Assembly (NCBI GenBank): GCA_030848705.1
Contig: CM061236.1
Coordinates: forward strand, 54,641,481-54,705,480
Length of the DNA stretch: 64,000 nt
Direction of reading: 5' to 3'
Source of the DNA: Heracleum sosnowskyi
Lineage: Eukaryota; Streptophyta; Magnoliopsida; Apiales; Apiaceae
The translations under genes were made by a program, and so were the position numbers. Below, piece after piece: positions 1 to 14,100 of this stretch (position 1 is its first letter; every line of letters begins with the position of its first letter). The notes under the pieces are model-generated. The model saw only the letters and a list, made by a program, of their open reading frames with translations, did no database searches and was not told the origin of the DNA.

Positions 1-3000
1 CAGTTTCATCCGAGTCAATTTCGGCTCTAGTTTGGCCAAATTAACCAATTTAAGTCACTTTCCACCATATTAGAGTGGATTTCGACCACATCCTGGCATG
101 ATAAACACATGAACTTTGACCACTTTTTGGGATCCTCATATACCAGTTTCATCGGAGTCAATTTCGGTTATAGTTTAGCCAAACAAACCAATTTAAGTCA
201 ATTTCCACCACATTAGATTGGATTTCGACCACTTCTTGGCATGATTAACATATTATCATAAAATACATCAACTATGACCATTTTTGGGGGTCCTCCAATA
301 ACAGTTTCATCCGAGTCAATTTCGGCTCTAGTTTGGCCAAAGTAACCAATTTAAGTCACTTTCCACCACATTAGAGTGGATTTCGACCACATCCTGGCAT
401 GATTAATATATTATCATAATTTACATCAACTTTGACCACTTTTTGGGGTCCTTTGATACCAGTTCCATCTGAGTCAATTTCGGCTCTAGTTTGGCCAACT
501 CACGAATTTAAGTCACTTTCCACCACATTAGAGTGAATTTCGTCCACATCCTGGCATGATTAACATATTATCATAATATACATGAACTTTGACCACTTTT
601 TGGGATTCTCATATACCAGTTTTATCCGAGTCAATTTCGGTTTTAATTTAGCCAAACAAACCAATTTAAGTCAATTTCCACCACATTAGATTGGATTTCG
701 ACCACTTCTTGGCATGATTAACATATAATCATAAAATACATCAACTATGACCATTTTTGGGTGTCCTCCAAAAACAGTTTCATCCGAGTCAATTTCGGCT
801 CTAGTTTGGCCAAAGTAACCAATTTAAGTCACTTTCCACCACATTAGAGTGGATTTCGACCACATCCCGGCATGATTAATATATTATCATAATTTACATC
901 AACTTTGACCACTTTTTGGGGTCCTCTGATACCAGTTTCATCCAAGTCAATTATGGCTCTAGTTTGGCTTACCTAACCAATTTAAGTAACTTTCCACCAC
1001 ATTAGAGTAGAATTCGAGCACATCCTCGCATGATTATCATATTATCATAATTTACATCAACTTTGACCACTTTTTGGGGTCCTTTGATACCAGTTCCATC
1101 CGAGTCAATTTCGGCTCTAGTTTGGCCAACTCACCAATTTAAGTCACTTTCCACCACATTAGAGTGGATTTCGTCCACATCCTGGCATGATTAACATATT
1201 ATCATAATATACATAAAATTTGACCACTTTTTGGGATCCTCATATACCAGTTTTATCCGAGTCAATTTCGGTTTTAGTTTAGCCAAACAAACCAATTTAA
1301 GTCAATTTCCACCACATTAGATTGGATTTCGACCACTTCTTGGCATGATTAACATATTATCATAAAATACATCAACTATGACCATTTTTGGGGGTCCTCC
1401 AATAACAGTTTCATCCGAGTCAATTTCGGCTCTAGTTTGGCCAAAGTAACCAAATTAAGTCACTTTCCACCACATTAGAGTGGATTTCGACCACATCCCA
1501 GCATGATTAATATATTATCATAATTTTCATCAACTTTGACCACTTTTTGGGGTCCTCTGATACCAGTTTCATCCAAGTCAATTATGGCTCTAGTTTGGCT
1601 TACCTAACCAATTTAAGTAACTTTCCACCACATTACAGTGGAATTCGAGCACATCCTGGCATGATTATTATATTATCATAATTTACATCAACTTTGACCA
1701 CTTTTTGGGGTCCTTTGATACCAGTTTCATCCGAGTCAATTTCGGCTCTAGTTTGGCCAACTCACCAATTTAAGTCACTTTCCACCACATTAGAGTGGAT
1801 TTCGTCCACATCCTGGCATGATTAACATATTATCATAATATACATGAACTTTGACCACTTTTTGGGATCCTCATATACCAGTTTTATCCGAGTCAATTTC
1901 GGTTTTAGTGTAGCCAAACAAACCAATTTAAGTCAATTTCCACCACATTAGAGTGGATTTCGACCACTTCTTGTCATGATTAACATATTATCATAAAATA
2001 CATCAACTATGACCATTTTTTGTTGTCCTCCAATAATAGTTTCATCCGAGTCAATTTCGGCTCTAGTTTGGCCAAAGTAACCAATTTCAGTCACTTTCCA
2101 CCACTTTAGATTGGATTTCGACCACATCCTGGCATGATTAACATATTATCATAATATACATGATCTTTGACCACTTTTTGGGATCCTTATATACCAGTTT
2201 CATCCAAGTCAATTGCGGTTTTAGTTTGGCCAAACAAACCAATTTAAGTCAATTTCCACCACATTAGAGTGGATTTCGACCACTTCCTGGCATGATTAAC
2301 ATATTATCAGAATTTACATCAACTATGACCATTTTTTGGGGTCCTCCAATAACAGTTTCACCCGAGTCAATTTCGGCTCTAGTTTGGCCAAACTAACCAA
2401 GTTAAGTCACTTTCCACCACTTTAGAGTGGATTTCGAACACATCCTGGCATGATTAACATATTATCATAATATACTTGAACTTTGACCACTTTTTGGGAT
2501 CCTCATATACCAGTTTCATCCGAGTCAATTTCGGTTTTAGTTTTGCCAAACAAACCAATTTAAGTCAATTTCCACCACATTAGAGTGGATTTCGACCACT
2601 TCTTGGCATGATTAACATATTATAATAAAATACATCAACTATGACCATTTTTGGGGGTCCTCCAATAACAATTTCATCCGAATCAATTTCGGCTCTAGTT
2701 TGGCCAAATTAACCAATTTAAGTCACTTTCCACCACATTAGAGTGGATTTCGACCACATCCTGGCATGATAAACACATGAACTTTGACCACTTTTTGGGA
2801 TCCTCATATACCAGTTTCATCCGAGTCAATTTCGGTTTTAGTTTAACCAAACAAACCGATTTGAGTCATTTTCCACCACATTAGAGTGGATTTCTACCAC
2901 TTCTTGTCATGATTAAAATATTATCATAAAATACATCAACTATGACCATTTTTTGGGGTCCTCCAATAACAGTTTCATCCGAGTCAATTTCGGCTCTAGT

Positions 3001-6000
3001 TTGGCCAAAATAACCAATTTAAGTCACTTTCCACCACTTTAGATTGGATTTCGACCACATCCTGGCCTGATTAACATATTATCATAATATACTTGAACTT
3101 TGACCACTTTTTGGGATCCTCATATACCAGTTTCATCCGACTCAATTTCGGTTTTAGTTTAGCCAAACAAACCAATTTAAGTCAATTTCCACCACATTAG
3201 AGTGGATTTCGACCACTTCTTGTCATGATTAACATATTATCATAAAATACATCAACTATGACCATTTTTTGTTGTCCTCCAATAATAGTTTCATCCGAGT
3301 CAATTTCGGCTCTAGTTTGGCCAAAGTAACCAATTTAAGTCACTTTCCACCACATTAGAGTGGATTTCGACCACATCCTGGCTTGATTAATATATTATCA
3401 TAATTTACATAAACTTTGACCACTTTTTGGGGTCCTTTGATACCAGTTTCATCCAAGTCAATTATGGCTCTAGTTTGGCTAACCTAACCAATTTAAGTAA
3501 CTTTCCACCACATTAGAGTGGAATTCGAGCACATCCTGGCATGATTATCATATTATCATAATTTACATGAACTTTGACCACTTTTTGGGGTCCTCTGATA
3601 CCAGTTCCATCCGAGTCAATTTCGGTTCTAGTTTGGCCAACTCACCAATTTAAGTCACTTTCCACCACATTAGAGTGGATTTCAACCACATCTTGGCATG
3701 ATTAACATATTATCATAATATACATGAACTTTGACCACTTTTTGGGATCCTCATATACCAGTTTCATCGGAGTCAATTTCGGTTTTAGTTTAGCCAAACA
3801 AACCAATTTAAGTCAATTTCTACCACATTAGAGTGGATTTCGACCACTTCTTGTCATGATTAACATATTATCATAAAATACATCAACTATAACCATTTTT
3901 TGGGGTCCTCCAATAACAGTTGCATCCGAGTCAATTTCGGCTCTAGTTTGGCCAAAGTAACCAATTTTAGTCACTTTCCACCACTTTAGATTGGATTTCG
4001 ACCAGATCCGGGCATGATTAACATATTATCATAATATACATGAACTTTGACCACTTTTTGGGATCCTTATATACCAGTTTCATCCGAGTCAATTTCGGCT
4101 CTAGTTTGGCCACAGTAACCAATTTAAGTCACTTTCCACCACATTAGAGTGGATTTCGACCACATCCTGGCATGATTAATATATTATCATAATTTACATC
4201 AACTTTGACCCCTTTTTGGGGTCCTTTGATACCAGTTCCATCCGAGTCAATTTCGGCTCTAGTTTGGCTAAACTAACGAATTTAAGTTACTTTCCACCAC
4301 ATTAGAGTGGAATTCGAGCACATCCTGGCATGATTATCATATTATCATAATTTACATCAACTTTGACGACTTTTTGGGGTCCTCTGATACCAGTTCCATC
4401 TGAGTCAATTTCGGCTCTAGTTTGGCCAACTCACCAATTTAAGTCAATTTCCACCACATCAGAGTGGATTTCGACCACATCCTGGCATGATTAAAATATT
4501 ATCATAATATACATGAACTTTGACCACTTTTTGGGATCCTCATATACCAGTTTCATCCGAGTCAATTTCGGTTCTAGTTTAGCCAAACAAACCAATTTGA
4601 GTCAATTTCCACCACATTAGAGTGGATTTCGACCACATCCTGGCATGATTAATATATTATCATAATTTACATTAACTTTGACCACTTTTTGGGGTCCTCT
4701 GATACCAGTTTCATTCAAGTCAATTATGGCTCTAGTTTGGCTAAACTAACCAATTTAAGTAACTTTCCACCACATTAGAGTGGATTTCGACCACATCCTG
4801 GCATGATTAACATATTATCATAATATACATGAACTTTGACCACTATTTGGGATCCTCATATACCAGTTTCATCCGAGTCAATTTCGGTTTTAGTTTAGCC
4901 AAACAAACCAATTTAAGTCAATTTCTACCACATTAGAGTGGATTTCGACCACTTCTTGTCATGATTAACATATTATCATAAAATACATCAACTATGACCA
5001 TTTTTTGGGGTCCTCCAATAACAGTTGCATCCGAGTCAATTTCGGCTCTAGTTTGGCCAAAGTAACCAATTTTAGTCACTTTCCACCACTTTAGATTGGA
5101 TTTCGACCACATCCGGGCATGATTAACATATTATCATAATATACATGAACTTTGACCACTTTTTGGGATCCTTATATACCAGTTTCATCCGAGTCAATTT
5201 CGGTTTTAGTTTGGCCAAACAAACCAGTTTAAGTCAATTTCCACCATATTAGAGTGGATTTCGATCACATCCTGGCATGATTAACATATTATCATAATAC
5301 ACATGAACTTTGACCACTTTTTGGGATACTCATATTCCAGTTTCATCCTTGTCAATTTCGGTTTTAATTTGGCCAAACAAACCAATTTAAGTCAATTTCC
5401 ACCACATTAGAGTGGATTTCGACCACTTCTTGGCATGATTAACATATTATCATAAAATACATCAATTATGACCATTTTTTGGGGTCCTCCAATAACAGTT
5501 TCATCCTAATCAATTTCGGCTCTAGTTTGGCCAAAGTAACCAATTTAAGTCACTTTCCACCACATTAGAGTGGATTTCGACCACATCCTGGCATGATTAA
5601 TATATTATCATAATTTACATCAACTTTGACCACTTTTTGGGGTCCTCTGATACCAGTTTCATTCAAGTCAATTATGGCTCTAGTTTGGCTAAACTAACGA
5701 ATTTAAGTTACTTTCCACCACATTAGAGTGGAATTCGAGCACATCCTGGCATGATTATCATATTATCATAATTTACATCAACTTTGACCACTTTTTGGGG
5801 TCCTCTGATACCAGTTCCATCCGAGTCAATTTTGGCTCTAGTTTGGCCAACTCACCAATTTAAGTCACTTTCCACCACATTAGAGTGGATTTCGACCACA
5901 TCCTGGCATGATTAACATATTATCATAATATACATGAACTTTGACCACTTTTTGGGATCCTCATATACCAGTTTTATCCGAGTCAATTTCGGTTTTAGTT

Positions 6001-8160
6001 TAGCCAAACAAACCAATTTAAGTCAATTTCTACCACATTAGAGTGGATTTCGACCACTTCTTGTCGTGATACATATTATCATAAAATACATGAACTATGA
6101 CCATTTTTTGGGGTCCTCCAATAAAAGTTGCATACGAGTCAATTTCGGCTCTAGTTTGGCCAAAGTAACCAATTTTAGTCACTTTCCACCACTTTAGATT
6201 GGATTTCGACCACATCCTGGCATGATTAATATATTATCATAATTTACAAAAACTTTGACCACTTTTTGGGGTCCTCTGATACCAGTTTCATTCAAGTCAA
6301 TTATGGCTCTAGTTTGGCTAAACTAACGAATTTAAGTTACTTTCCACCACATTAGAGTGGAATTCGAGCACATCCTGTCATGATTATCATATTATCATAA
6401 TTTACATCAACTTTGACCACTTTTTGGGGTCCTCTGATACCAGTTCCATCCGAGTCAATTTCGGCTCTAGTTTGGCCAACTCACCAATTTAAGTCACTTT
6501 CCACCACATTAGAGTGGATTTCAACCACATCTTGGCATGATTAACATATTATCATAATATACATGAACTTTGACCACTTTTTGGGATCCTCATATACCAG
6601 TTTCATCGGAGTCAATTTCGGTTTTAGTTTAGCCAAACAAACCAATTTAAGTCAATTTCTACCACATTAGAGTGGATTTCGACCACTTCTTGTCATGATT
6701 AACATATTATCATAAAATACATCAACTATGACCATTTTTTGGGGTCCTCCAATAACAGTTGCATCCGAGTCAATTTCGGCTCTAGTTTGGCCAAAGTAAC
6801 CAATTTTAGTCACTTTCCACCACTTTAGATTGGATTTCGACCAGATCCGGGCATGATTAACATATTATCATAATATACATGAACTTTGACCACTTTTTGG
6901 GATCCTTATATACCAGTTTCATCCGAGTCAATTTCGGCTCTAGTTTGGCCAAAGTAACCAATTTAAGTCACTTTCCACCACATTAGAGTGGATTTCGACC
7001 ACATCCTGGCATGATTAATATATTATCATAATTTACATCAACTTTGACCACTTTTTGGGGTCCTCTGATACCAGTTTCATTCAAGTCAATTATGGCTCTA
7101 GTTTGGCTAAACTAACGAATTTAATTTACTTTCCACCACATTAGAGTGGAATTCGAGCACATCCTGGCATGATTATCATATTATCATAATTTACATCAAC
7201 TTTGACCACTTTTTGGGGTCCTCTGATACCAGTTCCATCCGAGTCAATTTCGGCTCTAGTTTGGCCAACTCACCAATTTAAGTCAATTTCCACCACATTA
7301 GAGTGGATTTCGACCACATCCTGGCATGATTAAAATATTATCATAATATACATGAACTTTGACCACTTTTTGGGATCCTCATATACCAGTTTCATCCGAG
7401 TCAATTTCGGTTTTAGTTTAGCCAAACAAACCAATTTGAGTCAATTTCCAGCACATTAGAGTGGATTTCGACCACATCCTGGCATGATTAATATATTATC
7501 ATAATTTACATCAACTTTGACCACTTTTTGGGGTCCTCTGATACCAGTTTTATTCAAGTCAATTATGGCTCTAGTTTGGCTAAACTAACGAATTTAATTT
7601 ACTTTCCACCACATTAGAGTGGAATTCGAGCACATCCTGGCATGATTATCATATTATCATAATTTACATCAACTTTGACCACTTTTTGGGGTCCTCTAAT
7701 ACAAGTTCCATCCGAGTCAATTTCGGCTCTAGTTTGGCCAACTCACCAATTTAAGTCACTTTCCACCACATTAGAGTGGATTTCGACCACATCCTGGCAT
7801 GATTAACATATTATCATAATATACATGAACTTTGACCACTTTTTGGGATCCTCATATACCAGTTTCATCCGAGTCAATTTCGGTTTTAGTTTAGCCAAAC
7901 AAACCAATTTAAGTCAATTTCTACCACATTAGAGTGGATTTCGACCACTTCTTGTCATGATTAACATATTATCATAAAATACATCAACAATGACCATTTT
8001 TTGGGGTCCTCCAATAACAGTTGCATCCGAGTCAATTTCGGCTCTAGTTTGGCCAAAGTAACCAATTTTAGTCACTTTCCACCACTTTAGATTGGATTTC
8101 GACCACATCCGGGCATGATTAACATATTATCATAATATACATGAACTTTGACCACTTTTT
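1..8160. repeat. Satellite zone I: 631-bp tetramer, no partial-monomer junctions
   Basis: Monomers of the four types alternate. The CCAATAACAGTTTCATCC-type start recurs at 775, 1406 and 2037, a 631-bp (four-monomer) higher-order period. The first monomer has a 15-bp shortening (GCATGATAAACACATG at about 97-112) that recurs at about 2,765, an offset of 2,668 bp. The TTTTGGGGAGTGG junction typical of later zones is absent. Neither the 13-bp deletion variant of zone II nor the 3-bp deletion variant of zone III was seen. The boundary with zone II is set at the first 13-bp deletion variant and is approximate. Confidence 0.8.
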
Positions 8161-11100
8161 GGGATCCTTATCCGAGTCAATTTCGGTTTTAGTTTGGCCA
8201 AACAAACCAGTTTAAGTCAATTTCCACCACATTAGAGTGGATTTCGACCACATCCTGGCATGATTAACATATTATCATAATACACATGAACTTTGACCAC
8301 TTTTTGGGATACTCATATTCCAGTTTCATCCTTGTCAATTTCGGTTTTAGTTTGGCCAAACAAATCAATTTAAGTCAATTTCCACCACATTAGAGTGGAT
8401 TTCGACCACTTCTTGGCATGATTAACATATTATCATAAAATACATCAACTATGACCATTTTTGGGGGTCCTCCAATAACAGTTTCATCCGAGTCAATTTC
8501 GGCTCTAGTTTGGCCAAAGTAACCAATTTAAGTTACTTTCCACCACATTAGAGTGGATTTCGACCACAACCTGGCATGATTAATATATTATCATAATTTA
8601 CATCAATTTTGACCACTTTTTGGGGTCCTCTGATACCAGTTTCATCCAAGTCAATTATGGCTCTAGTTTGGCTAAACTAACCAATTTAAGTAACTTTCCA
8701 CCACATTAGAGTGGAATTCGAGCACATCCTGGCATGATTATCACATTATCATAATTTACATCAACTTTGACCACTTTTTGGGGTCCTCTGATACCAGTTC
8801 CATCCGAGTCAATTTCGGCTCTAGTTTGGCCAACTCACCAATTTAAGTCATTTTCCACCACATTAGAGTGGATTTCGACCACATCATGGCATGATTAACA
8901 TATTATCATAATATACATGAACTTTGACCACTTTTTGGGATCCTCATATACCAGTTTCATCCGAGTCAATTTCGGTTTTAGTTTAGCCAAACAAACCAAT
9001 TTGAGTCATTTTCCACCACATTAGAGTGGATTTCGACCACTTCTTGTCATGATTAACATATTATCATAAAATACATCAACTATGACCATTTTTGGGGGTC
9101 CTCCAATAACAGTTTCATCCGAGTCAATTTCGGCTCTAGTTTGGCCAAAGTAACCAATTTAAGTTACTTTCCACCACATTAGAGTGGATTTCGACCACAG
9201 CCTGGCATGATTAATATATTATCATAATTTACATCAATTTTGACCACTTTTTGGGGTCCTCTGATACCAGTTTCATCCAAGTCAATTATGGCTCTAGTTT
9301 GGCTAAACTAACCAATTTAAGTAACTTTCCACCACATTAGAGTGGAATTCGAGCACATCCTGGCATGATTATCACATTATCATAATTTACATCAACTTTG
9401 ACCACTTTTTGGGGTCCTCTGATACCAGTTCCATCCGAGTCAATTCCGGCTCTAGTTTGGCCAACTCACCAATTTAAGTCATTTTCCACCACATTAGAGT
9501 GGATTTCGACCACATCATGGCATGATTAACATATTATCATAATATACATGAACTTTGACCACTTTTTGGGATCCTCATATACCAGTTTCATCCGAGTCAA
9601 TTTCGGTTTTAGTTTAGCCAAACAAACCAATTTAAGTCAATTTCCACCACATTAGATTGGATTTTGACCAATTCTTGGCATGATTAACATATTATCATAA
9701 AATACATCAACTATGACCATTTTTGGGGAGTGGATTTCGACCACATCCTGGCATGATTAACATATTATCATAAAATACATCAACTATGACCATTTTTGGG
9801 GGTCCTCCAATAACAGTTTCATCCGAGTCAATTTCGGCTCTAGTTTGGCCAAAGTAACCAATATCAGTCACTTTCCACCACTTTAGATTGGATTTCGACC
9901 ACATCCGGGCATGATTAACATATTATCATAATATACATGAACTTTGAACACTTTTTGGGATCCTTATCCGAGTCAATTTCGGTTTTAGTTTGGCCAAACA
10001 AACCAGTTTAAGTCAATTTCCACCACATTAGAGTGGATTTCGACCACATCTTGGCATGATTAACATATTATCATAATACACATGAACTTTGACCACTTTT
10101 TGGGATACTCATATTCCAGTTTCATCCTTGTCAATTTCGGTTTTAGTTTGGCCAAACAAACCAATTTAAGTCAATTTCCACCACATTAGAGTGGATTTCG
10201 ACCACTTCTTGGCATGATTAACATATTATCATAAAATACATCAACTATGACCATTTTTGGGGGTCCTCCAATAACAGTTTCATCCGAGTCAATTTCGGCT
10301 CTAGTTTGGCCAAAGTAACCAATTTAAGTTACTTTCCACCACATTAGAGTGGATTTCGACCACAGCCTGGCATGATTAATATATTATCATAATTTACATC
10401 AATTTTGACCACTTTTTGGGGTCCTCTGATACCAGTTTCATCCAAGTCAATTATGGCTCTAGTTTGGCTAAACTAACCAATTTAAGTAACTTTCCACCAC
10501 ATTAGAGTGGAATTCGAGCACATCCTGGCATGATTATCACATTATCATAATTTACATCAACTTTGACCACTTTTTGGGGTCCTCTGATACCAGTTCCATC
10601 CGAGTCAATTTCGGCTCTAGTTTGGCCAACTCACCAATTTAAGTCATTTTCCACCACATTAGAGTGGATTTCGACCACATCATGGCATGATTAACATATT
10701 ATCATAATATACATGAACTTTGACCACTTTTTGGGATCCTCATATACCAGTTTCATCCGAGTCAATTTCGGTTTTAGTTTAGCCAAACAAACCAATTTGA
10801 GTCATTTTCCACCACATTAGAGTGGATTTCGACCACTTCTTGTCATGATTAACATATTATCATAAAATACATCAACTATGACCATTTTTGGGGGTCCTCC
10901 AATAACAGTTTCATCCGAGTCAATTTCGGCTCTAGTTTGGCCAAAGTAACCAATTTAAGTCACTTTCCCCCACTTTAGAGTGGATTTCGACCACATCCTG
11001 GCATGATTAACATATTATCATAATATACTTGAACTTTGACCACTTTTTGGGATCCTCATATACCAGTTTCATCCGAGTCAATTTCGGTTTTAGTTTAGCC

Positions 11101-14100
11101 AAACAAACCAATTTAAGTCAATTTCCACCACATTAGATTGGATTTCGACCACTTCTTGGCATGATTAACATATTATCATAAAATACATCAACTATGACCA
11201 TTTTTGGGGAGTGGATTTCGACCACATCCTGGCATGATTAACATATTATCATAAAATACATCAACTATGACCATTTTTGGGGGTCCTCCAATAACAGTTT
11301 CATCCTAGTCAATTTCGGATCTAGTTTGGCCAAAGTCACCAATATCAGTCACTTTCCACCACTTTAGATTGGATTTCGACCACATCCGGGCATGATTAAC
11401 ATATTATCATAATATACATGAACTTTGACCACTTTTTGGGATCCTTATCCGAGTCAATTTCGGTTTTAGTTTGGCCAAACAAACCAGTTTAAGTCAATTT
11501 CCACCACATTAGAGTGGATTTCGACCACATCCTGGCATGATTAACATATTATCATAATACACATGAACTTTGACCACTTTTTGGGATACTCATATTCCAG
11601 TTTCATCCTTGTCAATTTCGGTTTTAGTTTGGCCAAACAAACCAATTTAAGTCAATTTCCACCACATTAGAGTGGATTTCGACCACTTCTTGTCATGATT
11701 AACATATTATCATAAAATACATCAACAATGACCATTTTTTGGGGTCCTCCAATAACAGTTGCATCCGAGTCAATTTCGGCTCTAGTTTGGCCAAAGTAAC
11801 CAATTTTAGTCACTTTCCACCACTTTAGATTGGATTTCGACCACATTCGGGCATGATTAACATATTATCATAATATACATGAACTTTGACCACTTTTTGG
11901 GATCCTTATCCGAGTCAATTTCGGTTTTAGTTTGGCCAAACAAACCAGTTTAAGTCAATTTCCACCACATTAGAGTGGATTTCGACCACATCCTGGCATG
12001 ATTAACATATTATCATAATACACATGAACTTTGACCACTTTTTGGGATACTCATATTCCAGTTTCATCCTTGTCAATTTCGGTTTTAGTTTGGCCAAACA
12101 AATCAATTTAAGTCAATTTCCACCACATTAGAGTGGATTTCGACCACTTCTTGGCATGATTAACATATTATCATAAAATACATCAACTATGACCATTTTT
12201 GGGGGTCCTCCAATAACAGTTTCATCCGAGTCAATTTCGGCTCTAGTTTGGCCAAAGTAACCAATTTAAGTTACTTTCCACCACATTAGAGTGGATTTCG
12301 ACCACAGCCTGGCATGATTAATATATTATCATAATTTACATCAATTTTGACCACTTTTTGGGGTCCTCTGATACCAGTTTCATCCAAGTCAATTATGGCT
12401 CTAGTTTGGCTAAACTAACCAATTTAAGTAACTTTCCACCACATTAGAGTGGAATTCGAGCACATCCTGGCATGATTATCATATTATCATAATTTACATC
12501 AACTTTCACCACTTTTTGGGGTCCTCTGATACCAGTTCCATCCGAGTCAATTCCGGCTCTAGTTTGGCCAACTCACCAATTTAAGTCATTTTCCACCACA
12601 TTAGAGTGGATTTCGACCACATCATGGCATGATTAACATATTATCATAATATACATGAACTTTGACCACTTTTTGGGATCCTCATATACCAGTTTCATCC
12701 GAGTCAATTTCGGTTTTAGTTTAGCCAAACAAACCAATTTAAGTCAATTTCCACCACATTAGATTGGATTTTGACCAATTCTTGGCATGATTAACATATT
12801 AGCATAAAATACATCAACTATGACCATTTTTGGGGAGTGGATTTCGACCACATCCTGGCATGATTAACATATTATCATAAAATACATCAACTATGACCAT
12901 TTTTGGGGGTCCTCCAATAACAGTTTCATCCGAGTCAATTTCGGCTCTAGTTTGGCCAAAGTAACCAATATCAGTCACTTTCCACCACTTTAGATTGGAT
13001 TTCGACCACATCCGGGCATGATTAACATATTATCATAATATACATGAACTTTGACCACTTTTTGGGATCCTTATCCGAGTCAATTTCGGTTTTAGTTTGG
13101 CCAAACAAACCAATTTAAGTCAATTTCCACCACATTAGAGTGGATTTCGACCACATCTTGGCATGATTAACATATTATCATAATACACATGAACTTTGAC
13201 CACTTTTTGGGATACTCATATTCCAGTTTCATCCTTGTCAATTTCGGTTTTAGTTTGGCCAAACAAACCAATTTAAGTCAATTTCCACCACATTAGAGTG
13301 GATTTCGACCACTTCTTGGCATGATTAACATATTATCATAAAATACATCAACTATGACCATTTTTGGGGGTCCTCCAATAACAGTTTCATCCGAGTCAAT
13401 TTCGGCTCTAGTTTGGCCAAAGTAACCAATTTAAGTTACTTTCCACCACATTAGAGTGGATTTCGACCACAGCCTGGCATGATTAATATATTATCATAAT
13501 TTACATCAATTTTGACCACTTTTTGGGGTCCTCTGATACCAGTTTCATCCAAGTCAATTATGGCTCTAGTTTGGCTAAACTAACCAATTTAAGTAACTTT
13601 CCACCACATTAGAGTGGAATTCGAGCACATCCTGGCATGATTATCACATTATCATAATTTACATCAACTTTGACCACTTTTTGGGGTCCTCTGATACCAG
13701 TTCCATCCGAGTCAATTTCGGCTCTAGTTTGGCCAACTCACCAATTTAAGTCATTTTCCACCACATTAGAGTGGATTTCGACCACATCATGGCATGATTA
13801 ACATATTATCATAATATACATGAACTTTGACCACTTTTTGGGATCCTCATATACCAGTTTCATCCGAGTCAATTTCGGTTTTAGTTTAGCCAAACAAACC
13901 AATTTGAGTCATTTTCCACCACATTAGAGTGGATTTCGACCACTTCTTGTCATGATTAACATATTATCATAAAATACATCAACTATGACCATTTTTGGGG
14001 GTCCTCCAATAACAGTTTCATCCGAGTCAATTTCGGCTCTAGTTTGGCCAAAGTAACCAATTTAAGTCACTTTCCCCCACTTTAGAGTGGATTTCGACCA

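Noticed and set aside
60..90. CENP-B-box-like protein-binding site in the monomer (TTTCCACCACATTAGAGTGG region)
   Set aside because: The short CCAC/GTGG dyad is present in nearly every monomer, but I could not match the CENP-B box pattern; conservation can be explained by satellite homogenisation alone.
6030..6215. 61-codon antisense open frame at 6.0-6.2 kb, similar at its start to the junction-linked frames
   Set aside because: It arises from a small deletion (TTGTCGTGATACATATT) that changes the frame within an ordinary monomer; it is satellite sequence.
9707..9904. Family of 65-codon antisense open frames (MWSKSNLKWW...) repeated about 18 times from 9.7 to 60.8 kb
   Set aside because: They coincide exactly with the partial-monomer junction, repeat with the satellite unit, have no domain, and some copies are broken by a single TCCTAGTC variant with no sign of constraint.
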